DNA from: an uncultured Bacteroidales bacterium
GTDB taxonomy: Bacteria > Bacteroidota > Bacteroidia > Bacteroidales > Paludibacteraceae
Length of the DNA stretch: 64,000 nucleotides
Reading direction: 5' to 3'
Assembly: GCA_900317885.1 (NCBI GenBank)
Contig: ONIM01000002.1
Coordinates: 1-64,000 of the forward strand
Shown here piece after piece: positions 32,967-41,364 of this stretch. Made by a program: the position numbers and the translations under genes. Every line of letters begins with the position of its first letter. Within the stretch, counting starts at the first letter, position 1. The notes beneath the pieces were generated by a model, which searched no databases, was not told where the DNA came from, and was given only the letters and a program-made list of their open reading frames with translations.

Positions 32967-35537
32967 ATGCCCAGAACTGTATCAAGATCGAGAAATACCC
33001 TTGCGGAAGACCGTCCGGCTGAGCGGGCGATAAGAGTGGAGAAAACAAGCTGGTGGGAAGCGGTAAGGCGTTTCCTGTCGGCCCGGGAGACACGCATGGT
33101 AGTGGGTATTCTGCTGCTGGCTTTTGCTGTGATAGCCGTCGTGGCATATGTCAGTTTCCTTTTCACGGGGACGTACGACCAGTCGATTCTTTCGTTGGAT
33201 CACGCAGGGCGCGTAGAGAACCGCGAAGCCATCCGTAATCTGTTAGGTCTTCCCGGGGCACGCTTGGCGCAATTTATGATCGACGGCGCGTTTGGTTTCG
33301 TAAGCGTGCTGTTGCTGTTGATGATCGCTATCTACGGATTGCGGTTGATGCATGTTCTTCGGGATATACATGCCATAAAATTGTTCTGCGGAGGCACTTT
33401 CTGGGTGCTATGGGGATCTATCGTGTTGGGCTTTGCCCAGCAGATGGTACATTTCGGAGTCTTCCGATGGGGAGGAGTTTTCGGAAGCGCAGCGGCAGCA
33501 TGGCTGGTGAGTTACGTGAATATCGTTGGCACGATAGCCATCTTGCTGGTAACGGTGGTAATCTTCCTGATTGTGACCGACCCGCGTTTTATCGACCGAT
33601 GCAAGGCTTTCGGCGAATGGTGTAAGGGACTCTTCAAGAGGAAGCCCAAAGATACAGAATCTCCCGAATCTCCTGAAGCTCCCGAAGAACCGGAAGAGCC
33701 GGAAGAGACTCCGGAGGATAACGAGGTGACGATTGACCTGCCCGTAGACTTCACGATTGAGCCTGTAGGCGGGGAAGCAGCAGAAGAAGAACCGAAGGTG
33801 GAGATCGAGGAGCCCTTGGTAGATGAAGACAACGAGCCGCTGGGCGATGCGCCGATTCCCATGGACGAACCGGAGGCGAAGGAAGAGAGCGATAAGAAAG
33901 ACGGAGACCCGGATCTGGAGATAGAGGACGTCAACGAAGATGAGTTATACACGAAGGACCCGGACAAACTCCTGGAGAAACTCGGTCCGTACGATCCTCG
34001 GAAGGATCTGGAGTTCTATAAGTTCCCGAGTTTGAACCTGCTGAAGGTCTATGACAACGAGACAGCTCCGATCATCGACGAAGAAGAGCAGCGCAATAAC
34101 GGCGCACGCATCGTGACCACTTTGCGCAATTATGGCATAGAAATTGATAGCATCAAAGCAACGGTCGGTCCGACGGTAACGCTCTATGAGATTGTGCCGA
34201 AAGCAGGTGTCCGCGTAGCGAGGATACAGCAGTTGGAGAACGATATCATGTTATCCCTCTCGGCTACAGGTATCCGTATCATCGCTCCGATGCCGGGCAA
34301 GGGAACCGTAGGAATCGAGGTGCCGAACGAGAAGCCGCAAGTGGTGTCGATGCACTCGGTCATCGCCTCCAAACGGTTCCAGGAAGAGACGAAGATGAAG
34401 TTGCCGATCGCGTACGGAAGGACGATCACGAACGAGGTCTTTATGTTCGACCTCGCCAAGACGCCGCACTTGCTCGTAGCCGGTGCTACGGGAACCGGTA
34501 AGTCCGTCGCGATCAACGCCATCATCACTTCGCTTCTCTATAAGAAACACCCGGCAGAGTTAAAACTCGTCATGGTCGATCCGAAGATGGTCGAGTTCGC
34601 GCCGTACAAGCCCTTGATCAAGCATTTCCTCGCGGCACAACCGGATACCGACCCGGAGCAGGTGGTCATCACCGATTGCGACAAGGTCATCAATACGCTG
34701 AATTCGCTGGTGATTGAGATGGAGAACCGATACAAACTGCTGATGGATGCCGGCGTGCGGAACCTGGAGGATTATAACGACAAGTTCGTGCGTAGAAGGC
34801 TGAATCCCAATAAGTTAGTGGGCGAAAGCTTGCACCATCAATACCTGCCCTATATCGTCATCATCATCGATGAGTACGGAGATTTTATCATGCAGGCAGG
34901 CAAACAGGTGGAGACGCCGATTGCGCGAATCACCCAGAAGGCGCGTGCCGTGGGAATGCACATGATCCTGGCTACCCAGCGTCCGTCTGTAAACATCGTC
35001 ACGGGTGTCATCAAAGCGAATATCCCGACGCGTATTGCGTTGCGGACGCAGAGTGTGATTGACTCCCGTACTGTCCTCGATGCGAAGGGAGCAGAGCAGC
35101 TGATCGGTCGCGGCGACAGTCTCTATGCCGGTAATGCTTCTATCACCCGTGTGCAATGTGCTTTTGTCGATACGCCCGAGGTGGACGAGATCGTGAAGCA
35201 TATATCCAAACAGCAGCGTTATACCGAACCGTACCAACTGCCGGAATATATCGGCGAAGGCGGCGATAGCGAGGCAGCAGCGCCGGGTAGCGTGGATATG
35301 AAACGACTCGATCCGATGTTCGCCGACGTAGCACGTTACGTTGTAACGAAGCAGGAAGGATCGACCAGCCGCTTGCAGCGTGCCTTCGAGATTGGCTATA
35401 ACCGCGCCGGTAAACTGTCCGACCAACTTGAGGCGGCAGGCATCGTAGGACCGAACAAAGGCCCGAAAGGACGAGATGTCCTGATCCAGGACCTCTCGCA
35501 GCTAGACCAACTGCTGGAAGAGCTGGGCGTCAAATAG
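32967..35537 (+). CDS. ftsK: DNA translocase FtsK/SpoIIIE
   Basis: 856 residues. Four or five N-terminal membrane helices (to about 205) are followed by a Pro/Glu-rich acidic linker (about 225-330), then the motor: Walker A GATGTGKSVAIN (about 510), Walker B YIVIIIDEYGDF, ATQRPSVNIVTG, and a C-terminal winged-helix gamma domain (STSRLQRAFEIGYNRAGKLSDQLEAAGIVGP) that reads orienting sequences in DNA. It moves chromosome ends through the division septum and activates Xer recombination; a Xer gene lies 12 kb downstream. An 11-base gap precedes lolA. Confidence 0.97.
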   Translation: MPRTVSRSRNTLAEDRPAERAIRVEKTSWWEAVRRFLSARETRMVVGILLLAFAVIAVVAYVSFLFTGTYDQSILSLDHAGRVENREAIRNLLGLPGARLAQFMIDGAFGFVSVLLLLMIAIYGLRLMHVLRDIHAIKLFCGGTFWVLWGSIVLGFAQQMVHFGVFRWGGVFGSAAAAWLVSYVNIVGTIAILLVTVVIFLIVTDPRFIDRCKAFGEWCKGLFKRKPKDTESPESPEAPEEPEEPEETPEDNEVTIDLPVDFTIEPVGGEAAEEEPKVEIEEPLVDEDNEPLGDAPIPMDEPEAKEESDKKDGDPDLEIEDVNEDELYTKDPDKLLEKLGPYDPRKDLEFYKFPSLNLLKVYDNETAPIIDEEEQRNNGARIVTTLRNYGIEIDSIKATVGPTVTLYEIVPKAGVRVARIQQLENDIMLSLSATGIRIIAPMPGKGTVGIEVPNEKPQVVSMHSVIASKRFQEETKMKLPIAYGRTITNEVFMFDLAKTPHLLVAGATGTGKSVAINAIITSLLYKKHPAELKLVMVDPKMVEFAPYKPLIKHFLAAQPDTDPEQVVITDCDKVINTLNSLVIEMENRYKLLMDAGVRNLEDYNDKFVRRRLNPNKLVGESLHHQYLPYIVIIIDEYGDFIMQAGKQVETPIARITQKARAVGMHMILATQRPSVNIVTGVIKANIPTRIALRTQSVIDSRTVLDAKGAEQLIGRGDSLYAGNASITRVQCAFVDTPEVDEIVKHISKQQRYTEPYQLPEYIGEGGDSEAAAPGSVDMKRLDPMFADVARYVVTKQEGSTSRLQRAFEIGYNRAGKLSDQLEAAGIVGPNKGPKGRDVLIQDLSQLDQLLEELGVK

Positions 35538-35548
35538 AAAAATCCAGA

Positions 35549-36112
35549 ATGAGTACATTATTAACTATATTAACCATCCTTAGTTCGTTCCTGACGAACT
35601 TGGAAACCAAAACCCTGCAATCGGATTTTACCATCACAGTCGCAGAGGAAGTGAACGCTCCGATGAACTTTCCCGGCGAGATTATCATGCAGGGAAACAA
35701 GTTCCGCTTGGAGATGATGGAGATCGAAGCGGCTTATGACGGCAAGACGATGTACATGTACTCGTCGGAGACGGACGAGTTGACGCTGTCGAATCCAACG
35801 GAACAGGAATTGTTGGAAGCCAATCCGTTCTTGTACGCCAAGGCTCTTGTGGACGTGTGCAACATCTCCGAGAAAGCATCGCAAGACGGCTCGCAGACTA
35901 TCGTGACGCTGACGCCGAAGGATCAGACGATTGGCATCAATCGCTTCACTTTGCATGTACGCAACGAGGACTTGATGCCCCTGAAAGTAGAGATCAAGGA
36001 GGGGAAGAAAACATCGACGCTGAAGATGAAAGAACCGAAGTTTGTTACTCCGCAAAACGAATTCGTACTCAAACCCGGTAAAGATACTTACGTAAATGAT
36101 ATGAGATTATGA
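35549..36112 (+). CDS. lolA: LolA-like outer-membrane lipoprotein carrier
   Basis: 187 residues. A short N-terminal signal (LLTILTILSSFLTNLE) precedes the LolA-type beta-sandwich: LQSDFTITVAEE, FPGEIIMQGNKFRLEM, YDGKTMYMYSSETDELTLSNP. It would carry lipoproteins across the periplasm, relevant to the many lipoproteins here. Its stop overlaps the trxB start by four bases (ATGA). The ftsK-lolA-trxB order suggests co-transcription. Confidence 0.85.
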   Translation: MSTLLTILTILSSFLTNLETKTLQSDFTITVAEEVNAPMNFPGEIIMQGNKFRLEMMEIEAAYDGKTMYMYSSETDELTLSNPTEQELLEANPFLYAKALVDVCNISEKASQDGSQTIVTLTPKDQTIGINRFTLHVRNEDLMPLKVEIKEGKKTSTLKMKEPKFVTPQNEFVLKPGKDTYVNDMRL

Positions 36113-37041
36113 ATAAAGTAAAATGTTTGATTATAGGTTCCGGCCCTGCGGGTTATACGGCAGCTATTTATGCGAGCCGCGCGAATTTGCAACCGGTATT
36201 GATTGAAGGTCCGCAACTCGGCGGACAACTCACCACAACCACAGAAGTGGAGAATTTTCCCGGTTATCCGGATGGCGTAGAACCCTTCCGGATGATGGAC
36301 GATATGAAACGCCAAGCTGAGCGTTTCGGTACGCAGTTTGTGTCGGGTGTTGTGACGAAGGTGGACTTTTCTGTGAGCCCCAAGAAAGTCTGGGTGGAGG
36401 ACACCGAAGAGTACGAGGCGGACGCAGTAATCATCGCTACGGGCGCGAGCGCCAAGTACCTCGGCATCGAGAGTGAGCGGACGTATAAAGGCCGTGGCGT
36501 GAGTGCCTGCGCTACCTGCGACGGTTTCTTCTATCGTAAGAAGACGGTGGCAGTAGTCGGCGGCGGAGACACCGCGTGTGAAGAAGCAAACTACTTGGCA
36601 GGGCTGTGTGAGAAGGTCTATATGATCGTCCGCAAACCTTTCCTACGCGCCTCGGAGATTATGCAACAACGCGTGCTCAACAACCCGAAGATCGAAGTGC
36701 TCTTTGAGCATAATACCGTTCAGCTGACGGGCGAGGGCAAGGTGCAAGGAGCCGATCTGGTGTACCGCAAAGGCGAACCGGATGAGGCGATGAAGCATAT
36801 CGCAATCGACGGTTTCTTCCTGGCCATCGGTCACCATCCGAACACAGAATTATTCAAGGATTTCATCGCCCGCGATGCTGAGGGATATATCCTTGTAGAT
36901 GGCGATAGCCCGAAGACGAATGTGCCGGGTGTTTTCGCTGCCGGCGATTGCGCCGACCCGCATTACCGCCAGGCGATTGTTGCTGCCGGCAGTGGTGCCA
37001 AGGCCGCTATTGAAGCAGATAAATATATCAAGAGTTTGTGA
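36109..37041 (+). CDS. trxB: Thioredoxin-disulfide reductase
   Basis: 310 residues. FAD site GSGPAGYTAAIYASRANL, redox pair CATC in SACATCDGFFY (about 136-139), NADPH site VVGGGDTACEEANYL, and C-terminal FAAGDCADPHYRQ. Reduces thioredoxin with NADPH and may feed the peroxidase at 26.8 kb. A strong bidirectional terminator follows. Confidence 0.97.
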   Translation: MNKVKCLIIGSGPAGYTAAIYASRANLQPVLIEGPQLGGQLTTTTEVENFPGYPDGVEPFRMMDDMKRQAERFGTQFVSGVVTKVDFSVSPKKVWVEDTEEYEADAVIIATGASAKYLGIESERTYKGRGVSACATCDGFFYRKKTVAVVGGGDTACEEANYLAGLCEKVYMIVRKPFLRASEIMQQRVLNNPKIEVLFEHNTVQLTGEGKVQGADLVYRKGEPDEAMKHIAIDGFFLAIGHHPNTELFKDFIARDAEGYILVDGDSPKTNVPGVFAAGDCADPHYRQAIVAAGSGAKAAIEADKYIKSL

Positions 37042-37063
37042 TTCTTGAAATAGAAGATGATAC

Positions 37064-37099
37064 AAAAAAGGCTCTCACGAAATTGTGAAAGCCTTTTTT
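37064..37099. terminator. Bidirectional terminator between trxB and tRNA-Phe
   Basis: AAAAAAGGCTCTCAC pairs with GTGAAAGCCTTTTTT, with A and T runs flanking the stem, so it can end both the trxB transcript and the minus-strand tRNA. Confidence 0.85.
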
Positions 37100-37100
37100 G

Positions 37101-37173
37101 TGGTGCCAACGGGAATCGAACCAGTGACACAAGGATTTTCAGTCCTTTGCTCTACCAACTGAGCTATGGCACC
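37101..37173 (-). tRNA. tRNA-Phe (GAA)
   Basis: Minus-strand cloverleaf of 73 bases: acceptor GGTGCCA pairs with TGGCACC, D-loop AGCTCAGTTGGTAGAGC, anticodon GAA in ACTGAAAATC, T-loop GGTTCGATTCC. No encoded CCA end. Confidence 0.97.
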
Positions 37174-37196
37174 CTGCTCTTCGAACGAAAGCGGGT

Positions 37197-37230
37197 GCAA
37201 AAGTACTGCTTTTTTTTGACATGACCAAAT
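37197..37230 (-). promoter_or_regulatory. Promoter of tRNA-Phe
   Basis: Minus-strand TACTTTTGC (37197-37205) with TTG exactly 23 bases upstream in ATTTGGTCA. The sequence from ATTTGGTCA through the box is nearly identical to the promoter of the tRNA-Tyr cluster (48628-48660). Confidence 0.75.
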
Positions 37231-37266
37231 TTTTTTGCATTTTTTTTGCATAAATGCGTATTTTTC

Positions 37267-37298
37267 TTGCAAATATGGGCGTTTTTTTGTATCTTTGC
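37267..37298 (+). promoter_or_regulatory. Promoter of trmO
   Basis: TATCTTTGC (37290-37298) with TTG at 37267, the standard 23-base distance, divergent from the tRNA-Phe promoter. Confidence 0.75.
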
Positions 37299-37315
37299 AC
37301 TCAAATTTGAAACTT

Positions 37316-37990
37316 ATGAACCTAAAAGTGATTGCGTACGCCCGAAACGGGCACACTGATAAATTTGGAATTCCGAGGCAGAGTAGAGACGAGAGCCCCA
37401 TACTCACGAGAATCGTGTTTGAACCGGAATACAACGTGGCGGAAGCACTACGCGGAATAGATGGATACAGCCATCTTTGGCTGATTTGGGGATTCAGCGA
37501 AGTACAAAGTGGCAAGGCGCAAAACGGCGAGGAATGGTCGCCTACTGTACGTCCGCCAAGATTAGGAGGAAACAAACGAATGGGGGTTTTTGCTACACGA
37601 AGTCCGTTCCGGCCGAATCCGATAGGGTTGAGTAGCGTAAGATTGATAGAAGTGAAAAACGGGGAACTGATCGTAAGCGGAGCGGATGTGTTAGACGGCA
37701 CGCCGATTTATGATATCAAGCCGTACCTGAGTTTTAGCGACAGCCATCCGGAGGCGAAGAACGGTTTTGCAGAGGAGACAAAGGATCGCGAGTTGGAGGT
37801 CGATTGGTCTTTAGTCGAGAATGCAGATGGTAAAAAGGCTGAGATAGAGTATATCTTACGTCAAGACCCGAGGCCGGGCTATCAGAATGACCCCGAACGG
37901 GAGTATAAGATGGATTATGCGGGGTTGCGCGTGACGTTCAAGGTAAGCGCAAAAACAGTAATTGTACTAAAAATAGAACAAATTTCATAA
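37316..37990 (+). CDS. trmO: tRNA m6t6A37 methyltransferase TrmO-like
   Basis: 224 residues from the ATG at 37316, chosen because the longer frame would run through the promoter. Family motifs: IAYARNGHTDKFGIPRQS, FEPEYNVAEALRGIDGYSHLWLIWGF, RPPRLGGNKRMGVFATRSPFRPNPIGLSSVRL and GTPIYDIKPYL. TrmO adds a methyl group to t6A37 of some tRNAs using S-adenosylmethionine. Probably a single-gene transcript, adjacent to a tRNA gene. Confidence 0.92.
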   Translation: MNLKVIAYARNGHTDKFGIPRQSRDESPILTRIVFEPEYNVAEALRGIDGYSHLWLIWGFSEVQSGKAQNGEEWSPTVRPPRLGGNKRMGVFATRSPFRPNPIGLSSVRLIEVKNGELIVSGADVLDGTPIYDIKPYLSFSDSHPEAKNGFAEETKDRELEVDWSLVENADGKKAEIEYILRQDPRPGYQNDPEREYKMDYAGLRVTFKVSAKTVIVLKIEQIS

Positions 37991-38002
37991 AAAAATGCTT
38001 GT

Positions 38003-38038
38003 GCGCTTGCGTATGTGCGAAAAAAAGTGTATCTTTGC
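38003..38038 (+). promoter_or_regulatory. Promoter of the amylase cluster with GCGCTTGCG element
   Basis: GCGCTTGCGTATGT (38003-38016) then TATCTTTGC (38030-38038), with 27 bases between element start and box start. Confidence 0.75.
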
Positions 38039-38063
38039 AATCGTTTTTTAACAAAGTTAAACC

Positions 38064-39539
38064 ATGAAAAAGATTATTCTAACGATTTCAGCTATTTTTA
38101 TATGCGCGGGCATGTGCTCGTTGAGTGCCAAAAATGCAGGTGTCCCGGCGGAATGCGAGGATGTAATGCTTCAGGCATTCTATTGGGACAGCTATAAGAC
38201 CAAGACGGCGACGGATAGCAAGTTCGGAAGAACGAAATGGATTGATCTGCTGAAGGACACAGCCGCTATTAATGCGAACTTCGATGTGGTATGGTTTCCG
38301 CCGAGTGCGGGCCCGACAGGTTGTGGTGTGGGGTATTCTGCCAAGCAGTACGGCAACCAGGACAGCGATTGGGGCACGAAGAGTAAATTAACAGAGTTGA
38401 TCACTGCGCTGCACAAGGGCAATACGAAAGTGCTGGCGGACGTGGTGTTGAACCATCGCGGTTCGGGTACCACTTGGTGTACTTTTTTGACGGATTACTT
38501 CGGTACTTATGGTACTTATACACTAACTCAGAAGCAGATAGTAAGCAATGACGAGTGCTTTACCAACTCGAGCTCGAATTGTTATGGCGCCGCTTCCTCT
38601 GAACGCGGGGCGTACGACACGGGTGATAATTTCGACGGCGCGCGCGATTTGGATCATCAGAGTACGGCTGTGCAGAAATGGGCGAAGGCTTATACGCAGT
38701 GGTTGCTTGGTTCGATGAAGTATGACGGCTTCCGGTATGACATGACGTTAGGTTTTCATGGCCGGTACCTGAGCATGTACAACGAGGCGGCTCAGCCGTA
38801 TATGTCGGTTTCCGAGTTGTGGCATGGAATAGACCGTCAGAAACAACATCTGGTGGAGTGTGATTCGAACACGATGATTTTTGATTTCCAGGCGAAATAC
38901 TCGATGAAAGGTATTGTAACCGGTTCGTATGGCAAACTGAATGCCAACAAGACGTTCGAGGGTTTCCGCAAGCATGGTCTGGAGCGTTATTCGGTGACGT
39001 TCATCGATAACCACGATACATTTGACCGTGGTGGGGCGTATGGGGACAACCAGTTTACTCCGAGTACGGATCTAAGTACTGCTACGAACAAAGATTACGT
39101 CCTGCAGGCGAGTGCGTACATGCTGATGATGCCTGGAGTGCCGTGTGTGTTCTATCCGCATTGGGCAAGTTATAAGGAGGAGATCAATGAGTTGATTGCC
39201 GTCCGTAAGCAGGCCGGAATCCATAGTGAGTCGCAAGTGTTGGAAGAGGAAAGCGGTCAGTATAAGTACCATGCTACGATCCAAGGGCATCGAGGCAAAG
39301 TGATTGTGCGCGTGGGCAAATACCGCAGCAAGACCCTGCCGGAGGGGTATGAACTGGCGGTGGAAGGCGGCAATAGAGGTGCCTATACGGTCTATATCCG
39401 GATGAATCCGCAAGGCGTAGAGCAGACTGCCTCCGGCTCCTCCTCAAAGGGAAGTAGAGAGAAATTCCTGAAGGACGGGAAATTATATATCCGTGTAGGT
39501 GAAAGAGTATATGATATAACCGGAAATAAGATACAATGA
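38064..39539 (+). CDS. GH13 alpha-amylase with T9SS-type tail
   Basis: 491 residues. After the signal peptide (MCSLSA) comes a GH13 barrel: ECEDVMLQAFYWDSY, VWFPPSA, DVVLNHR, nucleophile Asp226 in GFRYDM, acid/base Glu251 in VSELW, Asp318 in IDNHD, and GVPCVFYPHW. Cuts internal alpha-1,4 bonds of starch. The tail EKFLKDGKLYIRVGERVYDITGNKIQ implies surface export, preceded by a Ser-rich linker (ASGSSSKGSR). No starch-binding module at the N-terminus, unlike the next two. Its stop overlaps the next start by four bases. Confidence 0.92.
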   Translation: MKKIILTISAIFICAGMCSLSAKNAGVPAECEDVMLQAFYWDSYKTKTATDSKFGRTKWIDLLKDTAAINANFDVVWFPPSAGPTGCGVGYSAKQYGNQDSDWGTKSKLTELITALHKGNTKVLADVVLNHRGSGTTWCTFLTDYFGTYGTYTLTQKQIVSNDECFTNSSSNCYGAASSERGAYDTGDNFDGARDLDHQSTAVQKWAKAYTQWLLGSMKYDGFRYDMTLGFHGRYLSMYNEAAQPYMSVSELWHGIDRQKQHLVECDSNTMIFDFQAKYSMKGIVTGSYGKLNANKTFEGFRKHGLERYSVTFIDNHDTFDRGGAYGDNQFTPSTDLSTATNKDYVLQASAYMLMMPGVPCVFYPHWASYKEEINELIAVRKQAGIHSESQVLEEESGQYKYHATIQGHRGKVIVRVGKYRSKTLPEGYELAVEGGNRGAYTVYIRMNPQGVEQTASGSSSKGSREKFLKDGKLYIRVGERVYDITGNKIQ

Positions 39540-41323
39540 AAAAGACATTTTTATTTTTGATGATGATGCTGAGCGCGGTGTGGTGTTACGCCGGCAGCTA
39601 TGGCATTCTGGTGAACGGCACGACGTATTTTGCCGGAGAGCCTGCAGGTGAGTTTGAAGGATTTCAGCAGTACCTGGCGCATGTGCAGGTGGCCGGCGGT
39701 GACCGGTTGCAGTTGTATGATGTGGAGTATGAGGCCGCTTGGGCAGTGGATCTGAATACGTATTCTGTGGCAGGGTTTACGAGGAATGGCGATCATTATG
39801 AGGCGAGTGTGACGGGGTGCTATGATTTCTATATCAAGCTCAAGTATGGCGAGGATGAGTTGTATATCGGCAATGGTTCGAATTGCGGTGAAGGCGAAGA
39901 TAAACAGGATATCTACAAAGGCGCTGTTCCTCATCAGTGTGAGGCGGTGATGATGCAGGCATTCTATAACGAGTCGTATAGCGCTACTGCTCCGGGTGTG
40001 AGCGAGTATGGCGATACCAAATGGACAACCCTGACGGCGCAAGCAAGTGAGTTGGGTTATTATTTTGATTATCTATGGTTACCGCCCAGCGCGTATGGTG
40101 ACGGAGCGGGTTATCATCCCAAACAATATAGCAATCAGAACTCCAATTGGGGAACCCGTGCAGAGTTGGAAACGCTGATTAGTGCGCTGCACAACGCCGG
40201 CGCTAAGGTGGTTGCGGATATCGTGATCAACCACTGTGCTAATAAGAGCACGTGGTGCGATTTCTACCAGATGGACTTCGGCGAGTACGGCGTGTTCCAG
40301 CCGGATGAGACGTATATCTGTTCGAACGACGAGGTGAACTTGAATCCCGAGGCGGGCGATTGTTACGGAGCAGCGACCGGTAGTACGGACGACGGCGATA
40401 ACTGGGACGGCGCACGCGATTGGAGTCACGATAATGTGTATGTACAGGAGATGTTCATCGCCTATCTGCAATGGATGCGCAATGTGATGCATTATGACGG
40501 ATTCCGCTACGACAAAGGCGACGGATTCAATAACTGGCACCACTGGAACTATAACAAACATGCTAAACCGGAGATTGCGTTTATGGAGTGCTACTCGGGC
40601 ACGGATGAAATCCAGAACCGTATTAACGGAGCGCAAGGCGATCTGATGGGCTTGGATTTTGACCTCAAGTGGCATGTGTTCAATTCCTTTGCAGGCTGGG
40701 ATTACAGCCGTGGACGCGGAGATTGTATCATGAGTCGTGGCGATGGCAAGCACTCGGTAACGTTCATTGAGAGCCACGATTGGTTCTTGCGTCCGGATAA
40801 TGACAATGAGTTCGGCGGCCGCGGCAACTCGATGACCCCGGCGCTGAAAGCGCGTCTGATGCAGGCGAATGCGTTCCTGCTAAGCATGCCGGGAGTGCCG
40901 TGCGTCTTCTATCCGCATTGGGCAAAGTATAAAGAGGATCTCAAGCCGATGATCTTAGCGCGTAAATGGGCCGGTGTGCATAGCGAGAGCGAAGTGAAAG
41001 ACGAGTATTCGACGGCTACAGGCTATCAGGCGACGGTCGTCGGCAAGGACGGATGGCTGATTCTCTGCTTGGGCGATAAGACCGGTCAGACATTCCAGGG
41101 CTTTACCTTGGCTGCAAGCAACTATAGCACGATGGAGGGGCATAACGAGAGTTTCGAGATCTGGGTGAATAGTTCGAAGGAGAGACCTATACCGATGGGA
41201 GTAGAGAATCCTGCCTCCGACTTCTCCTTGAAGGAAAGAGGAGAGAAGTTCCTGAAGGACGGAAAACTCTATATCCGTTGCGGGAAACAGGTGTATGATG
41301 CCTTTGGAAAGAGTGTGAAGTAA
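39536..41323 (+). CDS. GH13 alpha-amylase with N-terminal binding module and T9SS-type tail
   Basis: 595 residues. Signal peptide, then a module of about 110 residues (20-130: SYGILVNGTTYF, EGFQQYLAHVQV, CYDFYIKLKYGEDELYIG) that resembles CBM26-type starch-binding domains and recurs in the next two genes. The GH13 barrel has Asp326 in GFRYDKGDGF, Glu351 in FMECYSG and Asp415 in IESHD. The tail EKFLKDGKLYIRCGKQVYDAFGKSVK fits T9SS export. Translationally coupled to the first amylase (ATGA overlap). Confidence 0.92.
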   Translation: MKKTFLFLMMMLSAVWCYAGSYGILVNGTTYFAGEPAGEFEGFQQYLAHVQVAGGDRLQLYDVEYEAAWAVDLNTYSVAGFTRNGDHYEASVTGCYDFYIKLKYGEDELYIGNGSNCGEGEDKQDIYKGAVPHQCEAVMMQAFYNESYSATAPGVSEYGDTKWTTLTAQASELGYYFDYLWLPPSAYGDGAGYHPKQYSNQNSNWGTRAELETLISALHNAGAKVVADIVINHCANKSTWCDFYQMDFGEYGVFQPDETYICSNDEVNLNPEAGDCYGAATGSTDDGDNWDGARDWSHDNVYVQEMFIAYLQWMRNVMHYDGFRYDKGDGFNNWHHWNYNKHAKPEIAFMECYSGTDEIQNRINGAQGDLMGLDFDLKWHVFNSFAGWDYSRGRGDCIMSRGDGKHSVTFIESHDWFLRPDNDNEFGGRGNSMTPALKARLMQANAFLLSMPGVPCVFYPHWAKYKEDLKPMILARKWAGVHSESEVKDEYSTATGYQATVVGKDGWLILCLGDKTGQTFQGFTLAASNYSTMEGHNESFEIWVNSSKERPIPMGVENPASDFSLKERGEKFLKDGKLYIRCGKQVYDAFGKSVK

Positions 41324-41330
41324 GTTCTTA

Positions 41331-41362
41331 AATAATAATTTATATAAATAATAATTTATATA
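41331..41362 (+). repeat. Direct repeat before third amylase
   Basis: AAATAATAATTTATAT occurs twice in a row and ends just before the ATG at 41365. Confidence 0.8.
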
Positions 41363-41364
41363 CT

